Assembly (NCBI GenBank): GCA_015501595.1
Contig: JADNRX010000157.1
Location: 55,423 to 119,422, forward strand
Reading direction: 5' to 3'
Length of the DNA: 64,000 nucleotides
Source: Hymenopellis radicata
Taxonomy: Eukaryota > Basidiomycota > Agaricomycetes > Agaricales > Physalacriaceae
The translations under genes and the position numbers were made by a program. Under the pieces are notes generated by a model. The model was not told the origin of the DNA and did not search any database. It saw nothing but the letters and a program-made list of their open reading frames with translations. Of the stretch, positions 56,396 through 64,000 are shown one piece after another; position 1 is the first letter of the stretch, and each line of letters opens with the position of its first letter.

Positions 56396-56638
56396 TTATG
56401 AAGCGTAATCGAGTCGAACTCGAGGCTCATCGGGTTGTAGTAACATACCCGGGCGCATTGAGTATTTGATATTCAGGTACGTTTTAAGGTTTCTGTAGAA
56501 CGTTACGGGAAATGCCGGGTTTCGGTAGTTCGGTCCGTAGGCGCGTATTGGCCACCTAGGAGTCTCTTCGCGTCCTAAGAGAGTCTCCTGTAAGTCTTTA
56601 GCGTAGACTTCTAAGTACTTGGTGTCTTGTTTAGACAT
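56396..56638 (-). CDS. Small accessory ORF C in the retroelement
   Basis: The ATG at 56636-56638 opens an 80-residue frame: MSKQDTKYLEVYAKDLQE, LLGREETPRWPIRAYGP, YRNPAFPVTFYRNLKTYL, MRPGMLLQPDEPRVRLD. Composition is protein-like (aromatic and charged residues well spread). No family recognised. It lies 145 bases downstream of ORF B on the same strand. Confidence 0.4.
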   Translation of the reverse strand: MSKQDTKYLEVYAKDLQETLLGREETPRWPIRAYGPNYRNPAFPVTFYRNLKTYLNIKYSMRPGMLLQPDEPRVRLDYAS

Positions 56639-56783
56639 GTCTTTCGGTCTAGAGGTCGTACAGAATTCGCAAAATGTAGCCTTTCTGCTTCCAAACTGTA
56701 CTGTGCGTATCACCGTTCCAGGTGCTCTCTAGTGGTTGGTCCACCGCTTATCCACATGGCCCTAGTCGAAGTCTGGATTTCTC

Positions 56784-57934
56784 CTAGGATGCATCAAGCC
56801 GGGCCCTGGCCTCTTCTTGTCGACCGCGCGACTCTAGCACTAGCCTGTTTTCTGCTCTGGTTAGTTCGTTGAGTTGCGCCGTTCGTTGGCCCATCTGTTG
56901 AGAGAGTTCTGTGCACAACCCGAAATAGTTCCCTACTAGTTGCTCTAGGCGTACTAGCTGGATGTCCTTGATTTCTGCTTGGGCTTTCAACGACCTATTT
57001 TCCTCCTTAAGATCGTCTACTTGCTTGCGAAGCGCTTCGACCTCGACGGATACGACGGAAGTGCTTCCGTGCGCTTCGTGTCCGCACTCTTTTCAGCCTT
57101 TCCTCTGGGCTTACGCTGTGCTTGGCTACCAGAGTGTTGCGAAGGACCGGACGGAAGAGGACGTTCTTCCGTGTACTCCGAATCGTCAGAGTCGCTTGGC
57201 TCTTCTTCAGACCCAGTGTCTAATAACGCCTTGACTAGGATGAGTACTTAACTGAGTAGTCAAAGTAAGTCAATGCGCACCTCGAGTTCGGGGTGAACTT
57301 GTATAATGGCGGTAGCCAAGTACGAATCCAACCAGTGTAGAGGGTCTTCAAACTGGTCTGGTCCTGCTGCATCGTCTTTCAAAATTAGACGGGCCGCGAT
57401 CGTGAGCAGGCCCGGACATTTGTCTGCTTTCTGCTGTTCAAGGAGGAACAGGGAAGAGCGAGAAGCCCGTTCCGCGTCCTCTTCTCCAAAGACATATTGA
57501 CAGCAGGGCTTGAGTGGAGCCAACTTGTCGAAATAGACGAGTTGGTCAGAGTTGTCCCACTCCGGGTTCCAAGGTTCTTTGTCAAGTTCGTCCATGGCAC
57601 ATATACCACGGATGACTTGATTCAATACCGAGTCCAGCCAGTACCACTTGGTCGGAAAACGGCTAGGCTCATCCGCGCGGATGGAGGCAGCGGCTAGGTC
57701 AGCTGCATCCGCGAGGAATCGTAAAGACTCGTCGTTTCGCGGAGGCCATTCCTTGATAGACTCAGGATGACGGAAGGCCTCCTCGGCCTTCTCCGTCGTA
57801 AACACGTAATAGAACTCGGGAGGGATGACCTTGTCCTGCCCCAGATACAACAAGGCACGGTTGATAACGGGGCTAGACGGGGGTTTTAAACTGTTCCTTG
57901 GTCCTTTCTGGGCCTGTGACACCGAGCTGGCCAT
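56784..57934 (-). CDS. Accessory ORF B in the retroelement, paralogue of ORF A
   Basis: The ATG at 57932-57934 gives MASSVSQAQKGPRNSLKP, then NRALLYLGQDKVIPPEFY, WYWLDSVLNQVIRGICAM, FDKLAPLKPCCQYVFGE, SLFLLEQQKADKCPGLL and PLHWLDSYLATAIIQVHP. The order parallels ORF A (YIGNADIPAKYNFP, LHWVDAVFFETVQGFM, YFNNLADEYPCCQYLL, LALLPLEQRPGEW). A donor GTGCGC near 57280 and acceptor CAAG near 57232 join it to ALLDTGSEEEPSDSDDSE. After a one-base frame change near 57065 it ends in a coiled coil (VEALRKQVDDLKEENRS, LVRLEQLVGNYFGLCTEL, LTRAENRLVLESRGRQ). The frame change suggests decay. No zinc cluster is visible, unlike ORF A. Confidence 0.55.
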
Positions 57935-58853
57935 GGTTTCGGCTGTGATGGCGCTTTTTCCGCGGTCTTTGGGTGGTAGCTGGTGATGGGGAAAAGCAAG
58001 TTTAAAAACTTCAACATTGCGTAAAACGGGTCACACGCGTTTGCCGAGATGCCGGGTGACCGGTGCCGGACTGTGCCAAGCCTCAATGTACGTATGCGTT
58101 TTGGTGGGCAGGGGCTGCCACGCCTCTTACACGTCTGAGTAGCATTGGGCCTTAGTGTTGCCCATTCCTTCTGTAAGGGACTAAAGGGGGTATGACCTTT
58201 GGTTTAACAAGTCTTAACTAGTTCTTAACTGAACGTTAGACTTTGTTACAAGGTCAAACCAGTCTTGTACGTGGAAGGTGCTAATGAGGCCTTTCGTGTA
58301 CTTGTACTAGTACAGTCACGCCGTTGTGATAGAGTCTTAGCTTTAACTGTTAAGAGTCTCTATAACAACGTCTTAAGTATGGATCCACGGATAGATTTAT
58401 CCGTGTCATAAGCATAGCTTGACGTCCACTAAGCCTTTTGTCATGACCCCTACAAGTCATAGACAGCGTGGATTCTTAGTGAACAGGCACGGTAGCTATA
58501 CTGCCATGTCTGTATGAGTGTAGACTCTAGCTTCTACAATTTGGGTATAGTTCAACGGTAGCTTATATCTGCTTCCGTGTCCACGCGTAGTCTAAGACTA
58601 CCGAGGCTTGTTGGTTGACAGACAGTTGCTTGAGCTGTCTGTTATTTTAGGTCTGGCTTACAAGACTTGACTTCTTAACAGGTTATACTAGAGCCTTTGT
58701 CAAGTTCTTATCTTCTTACAGTCACTCAACTAGAGGCGCCAATAACACGATACGGATTTTTCTATGTACAACTTTTGAGCTGTGAAGTGTACAAGATATA
58801 AGCGACATTTTGTCGCGGCCTATTCTACACGTAGCGTCCAATACTACAGGGCT
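57935..58853. other. Noncoding stretch between accessory ORFs A and B
   Basis: About 920 bases with no ORF of interest. Stop-rich, moderately AT-rich; presumably the promoter and leader of ORF B and the 3' region of ORF A. Confidence 0.4.
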
Positions 58854-60260
58854 CTACTGCGTACCCGAACCACTCGCGACTTGATTCTCCAACGCCTCTA
58901 ACCTTTCTTGCAGATCAGCCACCAGGTACTCCAACTCTTCGATGCGTCCTTGGGTACCCGAGCGCTGCGCAATGCCTTGGACTGGTTCGTCAGAGTCAGG
59001 CAAGTCCGTGTCTTGGTCGGACGGGAGACGTTCTTCATCATCCATGCCCAGCGGTTCCTTCGTGCATTTGATCTTGCGTCGAAGACACTCTTCGCAAGAA
59101 TGCTTGCGCGCCCCCGACTTGGCATACCTGAAGATGCACTTCGTGTTCTTCTTGCTACACGGAATGCAAATTCCGTTGATCCAGCGCTGAACGGCAGTGC
59201 TGTTGTTGCCAGTGCTGATCTTGTTGGCTCGCGGCTCGTACTTGCGAGTCTTCTTGGGTTTGGGTGCGGCGTCGGATTCGTCGTCAGACGAGTCAGACGG
59301 GCTTGGCCGTGCCCTTTTGGTGCGGGGAATGACGACGGCAACGGTAACTCCCTTGGTGGCGGCCTTGGGAGCAGCCTTGGGTGCAGCCTCGGCTTTACCC
59401 TTGCCTTTCGAGGGAGGCGACGGAGTAGACTCGTCTTCCGTGTCGTCTTGAGCTGGCGGCGAATACTCCTTTTCATCAGACTGTTCGTCGTCGCTCTGTT
59501 GAAGGTTCTTTTAAGTCAAATTTGACCTGAAAGCAAGACGTGTACTTACGTCTAGAGGTGCCGCTTCTACATGCAACACCTGAAGTGTTTCCAGGAACAC
59601 TTGGTCCAACGCTTCAAACTTTGCTTCAACAGTATGCGCCGCTTTAAGGGCGGTGCGGGCTGCTGAGCATCGGTCTCTGAAGTGTTTGAGGAACCTTCGG
59701 CAGTGGTCATCTGTCCACTCGCCAGGTCGCTGTTCCAATGGTAAGAGCGCCAAGTGATTCGCAGATCGACGGATCTCCTCTGCTTGGCCTTCCGTGAGCA
59801 AGTATTGACAACACGGGTACTCATCTGCCAAGTTGTTGAAGTACTTGCCCATCTGAGTTTCGAAGTAGTCTTCGGGCTCGGGCGAGGCTTCCGGCTCAGG
59901 CGTGGGCTCGCCGTCTTCTGTGGGGGATGGAGGGCGCTCGTCGGACTCTGCTTCGTCGTTCATGAAGCCCTGCACGGTCTCGAAGAAGACCGCATCCACC
60001 CAATGCAGCAGACTAAAGTGGTCGTCTTCGTCTTCGGGGCGGCGCTGCAGTCTCTGCACAACTGCGCGAACAACGCCCATGTCACGCCCGCCACTCTGAC
60101 CATTCAACGCTTCGAAGATCAGGTTGGGGCTCTTAGCCAGCATGAAGGCAACTGGCTGATCGAGCGGGAAGTTGTATTTGGCGGGAATGTCGGCGTTGCC
60201 GATGTAGAGGAAGGCGGGCTCATCGTTGGCGGACATAGCGAGTATTTGGGGGGTGGACAT
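58854..60260 (-). CDS. Accessory ORF A: Zn2Cys6-like cluster and coiled coil
   Basis: The ATG at 60258-60260 gives MSTPQILAMSANDEPAFL, YIGNADIPAKYNFPLDQP, LHWVDAVFFETVQGFM, an acidic Pro-rich insert, YPCCQYLLTEGQAEEIRR, FLKHFRDRCSAARTALK and TLQVLHVEAAPLD. One good intron (GTAAGT...CAACAG, about 59492-59551) joins SDDEQSDEKEYSPPAQDD. A basic, Ala/Lys/Pro-rich NLS-like stretch (RTKRARPSPSDSSDD, KPKKTRKYEPRANK) leads to two cysteine triads, CIPCSKKNTKC and CEECLRRKIKC. The spacing is C-x2-C-x6-C-x13-C-x2-C-x6-C, close to a fungal Zn2Cys6 binuclear cluster. A C-terminal coiled coil (RIEELEYLVADLQERLEAL) could dimerise it. About 445 residues, no stops. A TATA-like TTTATAAA lies about 35 bases upstream. 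Function inferred only: DNA-binding regulator. Confidence 0.65.
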
Positions 60261-60802
60261 AAGAGAACAAACGGTTCCATCCGTTGTGCTCTTTATAAAT
60301 CATTTCTGGTCCACTTCTCAGCTATTTCCGGGCTGTGGGCACTTCTTCCCTAGCAACGGAACTTAAAATTCTTCCTAGCTTAACAACGGAGGATCTGCTC
60401 CAGCTTCCTTGTTACTTGAGCCCAGAACTCTGGTTCTGAGTGAATTCTGGTGCACGGATGGGTATATTTCTTGCATTCCGTGCCCAACTTGAATCCTGAT
60501 TTTGAAAATTGACTGGTTTTGAGAGGAATACTACTGTACCCTCTCCTTTCTTTTTCTTTACATGGCGTCCGCGCCATCTATGTTACTTTTCTAACTTTTG
60601 TTACAATGTAGAAACCTTCTATGTCAACATGTAAGACTATCTGCTACTTGAGATTTTAAGTAGCCTTCTCCATGCAACTTAGACATGTTCTTGTAAGTTA
60701 GACGCTTTCTGGTTGTCTGTATTTAAGGTCTGCGACTTGCGTGACTTAGAATCCATAAGGCACTTTTGGCAATCTTGTCATAGACTTTACTGACACTGCC
60801 TC
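60261..60802. other. Spacer between ORF A and pol
   Basis: About 540 bases. The minus strand contains a purine-rich run (AAAGAAAAAGAAAGGAGAGG, around 60542-60562) that would suit a polypurine tract, followed by CTCAAAACCAGTCAATTTTC, which resembles 6154-6180. No gene called. Confidence 0.4.
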
Positions 60803-63800
60803 TTATCGCATTAAGTCTGTTATGGAATTTCGTTCCCAAGTCAATTGGGTCCCTTCGTGAATAGAAAGGTAAGACACGGAAGCCCGCGATCTTTCGTCTA
60901 AGAGGACACCGTTCAAGTCACATAGTACATAGTTCCCAGCAGTAGTCCTTGTAACTACCACATAAGGTCCCATAAACCGTTCCTTGAACTTTGAGTTGAG
61001 TTCATCTTCTATGCGAGTATTCCTGACTAGTACCATTTCCCCAGTCTTGAATACCCAGTTTGGCATTGTGTTCTTGAACTGTTCCATGAACCGTTCTGCA
61101 GCCTTCTTCTTAGCTGCTGTTACTCTTTCTTCATGGCTGCTACATCTTGGGCGTGTTTAGCTATAAGTCTAGCCCTGTAAGCCACTAAATCTGAGTGTGA
61201 TATTATCTTGTCTGGCGAATCAACAAGCCAAGTCACCTCCATGTAGTCCAACGGAAGGATCGGTTCGCTTCCCGTCACCGCATAGAAGGGTGAACAACCA
61301 AGTCCACGTTTGACTGTAATCCTCTCTGCCCATAGGACTTCATATAAGTAGGCAGGCCACATGCTTGGGTCACCCTTACACACTTTAAAGAGTGATTGTC
61401 TTATATCCCAGTGACCACGTTCTACTTTTCCATTGGCTTGTTTGTTGTAGGCTGTAATGAGAATGCCTTTAATGCCATACTTTTCTTCTACGTATCGCAT
61501 TGCTTTCTTAATAGATGGACCGTTATCTGTAACGATTTCTCTAATACAACCCCATCTTGATAGAACTTCTTCAAATAGCCAGTCTCCTAAGGTTTCAGCT
61601 GTTTCTTCTTTAAGTGCTCGGGCTTCAGGCCAACCTGATAAACCACATCGAGCTACTGTTACTGCGTTGTAACCGGAATACTTATCGTCTTCCGCAGCTA
61701 ATCCTTTCTTAGAAGTCTTGCCATCTTTGTTTGGTGAGCCCGTCGACTTAGGCATCGGAAGGTATCTACATAGGCTTTCTCAAAGATCCCTGGAGTTGAG
61801 GTGATCCTTGGTTCCATATGTATATTCTTCTTTTGCCTCTTCTGACAGAGAACACAGGTCTTGATATACCAATTGATATCGATTTCTGAAGCGGGCCACC
61901 AGAATCTTGACCGAATCAAATGTCTAACTGAATACTGTCCCTTATGACCGTTCTTATCATGTATGACCTTGCAGACAGCCATTCGTTCTGGTTTTTGTAA
62001 CACTCGCTTGTGTTCTCCTTTCTTGTCTGTTTTGTAAAGCCTTTCATTTCTAACGAAGAAATCTTTCTCTGCCCACTCTTGCATCTTGTCGAGTAGGAAC
62101 GGATCCAAGTCCTCGTCTTCCGTGTGCGGTTTGTTTTCTAAGTAGGGTTGTACGTATGGCAACATGACTTCCCAAGTCTTCTCTCTTTCCGACCGTCCTT
62201 GGTCTGGGAAGTTAGGAATGTCTACCCACTTCTCAATGTCTTCTACCGCTACTGAGGTTGCTTGTAAGATTTCGTCGTTCATTGACCACGGATGGGTTTC
62301 CGAGCTTTCCGTTTTACTGGGAAGCACGCCTTGTAGGAATCCCGTTCGTGTATCAATGTTATTTCTGAATTTCTCAAAGTCTAGAGGCCGATCTGCTTGT
62401 GGCAGCTTCGGGTCCTCTTCGTACTCCAGTTCTAAAGTATCATCAGGTTCATCGTAGACTATTATTGGATCCTTTTCTGAAGGAGGTCTTCTACTCAAAC
62501 CGTCGGGTCCATGAACCTTTCCGGGTACATGTACCAACGTGAATGATACATTAAAATGTCTTCTGCCCATCTTTGTAGATTGGCATTTGTTAGGGAGTCT
62601 ATGTTAGATAGCATACCCTTGATGTACTTTGCGTCTACTTCTATACGAAGCTTTCTACACCCTAAGAGATAGTACCTACAGTGATAACGCTCGATGTAAG
62701 CCAAATAGTTCTCTTTTGCTTGAGAGTATCTTGCTTGTGTATCGTTTAGAGTAATAGACATGAACTTGGCGAAGTTCGTTTTCTTTTCATCTTCAGGATC
62801 CTTCTGTGATAGATAGAACCCAATAGCCTGGTAGGATGTATCAACTGATAATGTTATACTGTACACTTTCATTCAATTCGTCGGGCCATGTGACCTGTGA
62901 CCGGTCCGACGAAATTATGGTTTCGATGAATTACCATATATGGTAATTCCCGCCGCGGCGGAGCTGCGTCGGGAGGCTGGCGGGGCCCCGCCGACGATTT
63001 TTTTGGGAGTTTCGCTGTGACCGCTGTGACTTTTCGTCGATTTCGGATCGCCTGTGACCCGTGACCGACGAATTGAATTAAAGTCTACAGTAGGTGAGTC
63101 CCAATCGTAACGGAGTGGCTTTAACATTGGACAGTTTGTGATAGCATCTTTCAAGGCCTGCATTGAAGCCTTTTCTTTTGGTCCCCACGGAAGGGTATCG
63201 CGCCTTTATTTAGTCTATTCATGGCATATGCTTTAACTGCATAGTCTTTTATGAAGGCACGGAAGATTCCCGTGGTTCCGAGGAAGGACTTGACATGAGT
63301 TAAGTTTTCACAGTCCGGCCAGTCCTGAATAACCTTAACGCGGTCAGCGGCAGGCTTCCGTCCCGCGTACGAACATACATGTCCCACTACTACTATCTCG
63401 TCTGCGCAGATAATAGCTTTGAGACCAGAGAATGTGCCACCGGCGTATTTCATACGTTGAATGATTCTATTCATATTGTTAAGGTGTTCCCAAATGAATC
63501 GTCTGACTTTAGGATTCTCCGGAAGGACTTCCGGGTTTCCGTCCTTGTCCTCGTAACGAGTACTGGGCCCTTTGACTGGTACATCATCAATGTAAGGTCT
63601 GGTATACGCAGGTATCTCATCTCTGAGAATGTACGTTACATCTTCATGAAAGATGGGTACTGAATTTGTCCATCCCATGGGTAAGGTTCTAAGTCTTAAG
63701 GCTCCATAGGGTTGGAGAACGTAGTCATATCTCGTGAAGAGATTGCTAACAGTCGTTCATCATACCCTACATACAAGTCTAAAGTTCCTCCACAGGCTAA

Positions 63801-64000
63801 GCCAGCGAAAGCTTCTGCCAACTCTTCCGTTGCGAGGTAAACCTGAGTGCGCAATAGTTACTGCGTTCAAAGGTTCTAAACTATGTACTAGCCTTAACTT
63901 CTTACTATCTTTCTTAAGTACAAAAACCATCTTGATCTGTATGAAGAGTTGGATGGTTCATATACTCCGTATCTATCTTGTTCTTAATAATCTTACAGAC
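60803..64000 (-). pseudogene. Ty3/gypsy-type pol: RT, RNase H and integrase, frameshifted
   Basis: Reading the minus strand from the right edge. RT: FVLKKDSKKLRLVHSLEP, LNAVTI, LAEAFAGLACGGTLDLYV, LRTLPMGWTNSVPIFHED, catalytic YIDDVPVKGP (YxDD), YAGGTFSGLKAIICADE, SFLGTTGIFRAFIKDY. RNase H: YSITLSVDTSYQAIGFYL and ESYLAYIERYHCRYYLL-like sequence. Then LVHVPGKVHGPDGLSRR, an integrase zinc finger (HDKNGHKGQYSVRHLIRS ... CVLCQKRQ) and core DDE pieces (LSGWPEARALKEE, EIVTDNGPS, KVERGHWDIRQSLFK). Last comes a C-terminal tail (FKERFMGPYVVVTRTTAG). The order RT-RH-IN makes it gypsy-like. At least five frame changes (near 61118, 61750, 62550, 63710, 63850) and an inserted MITE-like element make it inactive. 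Extends beyond 64000. Confidence 0.88.
62871..63078. mobile_element. 208-base MITE-like insertion in the pol relic
   Basis: Bounded by perfect 14-base inverted repeats ATTCAATTCGTCGG (62871-62884) and CCGACGAATTGAAT (63065-63078). It contains a perfect 22-base palindrome (62928-62949, core TACCATATATGGTA) and repeated GTGACC words, and is much more GC-rich than the pol sequence around it. It separates PTVDF from KVYSITLSVDTS in the RT/RNase H junction, so it inserted into pol. No coding capacity; no clear target-site duplication identified. Confidence 0.75.

Larger units (their letters stand above)
55151..64000 (-). mobile_element. Large Ty3/gypsy-type LTR retroelement (right end outside the window)
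   Basis: Everything coding from here to the right edge is on the minus strand: decayed pol at 60.8-64.0 kb, then three more ORFs, then a noncoding region with LTR features ending ...GTACATCACA at 55151 (minus strand). gag and the 5' LTR would lie beyond 64000. Extent is an inference: I cannot see both LTRs, so the accessory ORFs might instead belong to a second element or to host genes next to a pol relic. Confidence 0.5.

Noticed and set aside
56396..57934. Reading ORFs B and C as gag of a second gypsy element
   Set aside because: No CCHC knuckle or capsid pattern is visible, and no pol follows them on the same strand in the downstream direction.
58908..59525. 205-codon plus-strand ORF opposite ORF A
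   Set aside because: Antisense shadow of the Lys/Pro/Ala-rich exon; no homology.

Overview
The window is nuclear DNA of an agaricomycete (mushroom-forming basidiomycete) fungus. Genes are compact, with many short GT-AG introns of about 42-65 bases. Several families are typical of that group: a DUF6535 membrane protein, an F-box/leucine-rich type protein, a Zn2Cys6 regulator with a fungal transcription-factor middle domain, a GH12 endoglucanase and a DUF262 protein. No prokaryotic operon signals are present. Exon structures were spliced by eye, so exon edges are proposals.

Left part (1-23.6 kb), gene-dense host DNA. A DUF262-domain gene runs off the left edge (-). Next come a GH12 glucanase and an internally deleted GH12 copy (both -), a small unknown gene, and a direct segmental duplication. 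Copy A (4.6-6.16 kb) carries a broken NPY1 fragment; copy B (8.9-10.0 kb) carries the start of the intact NADH pyrophosphatase gene NPY1 (+). An F-box-like gene lies between the copies. Then follow a multi-pass membrane protein (+), a long gene for a protein with four C-x4-C...C-x2-C motifs (-), three small unknown genes (-), GEP4 (mitochondrial PGP phosphatase, -) and clathrin light chain (+). The last two diverge from a 74-base spacer. Inverted debris of the four-motif gene lies at 11.1-12.0 kb.

Middle (23.6-39.3 kb). Two large inverted repeats follow the clathrin gene. One is a near-perfect foldback of about 680 bases built from TTTCCTC/GAGGAAA palindromes. After them come a Zn2Cys6 transcription factor (-), the nucleoporin NDC1 (-) diverging from a mitochondrial ABC half-transporter (+), a coiled-coil protein (-), poorly supported minus-strand ORFs, and a dual-specificity phosphatase (+).

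Right part (39.4-64 kb), repeat-rich. A gene relic at 39.8-40.0 kb resumes near 49.1 kb. A second copy at 54.0-54.5 kb is uninterrupted, so about 9 kb has been inserted. That insert holds a strikingly AT-rich Helitron-type element: DUF6570-like N-terminus, HUH Rep, PIF1-type helicase, and a C-terminal ubiquitin-specific-protease-like (C19) domain in another frame. It is decayed by a 247-base insertion and frameshifts. A DUF6535 gene follows. From 55.15 kb to the right edge all coding is on the minus strand and fits one large Ty3/gypsy-type element: decayed pol (RT, RNase H, integrase) at 60.8-64 kb, then three further ORFs between pol and a probable 3' LTR. One of those ORFs has a Zn2Cys6-like cluster and a coiled coil.

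The housekeeping genes act in separate processes (mitochondrial lipid and peptide/metabolite transport, NAD(H) turnover, vesicle coats, nuclear pore). The two most unusual items are the Helitron with a USP-like protease and the gypsy-type element with accessory ORFs after pol.
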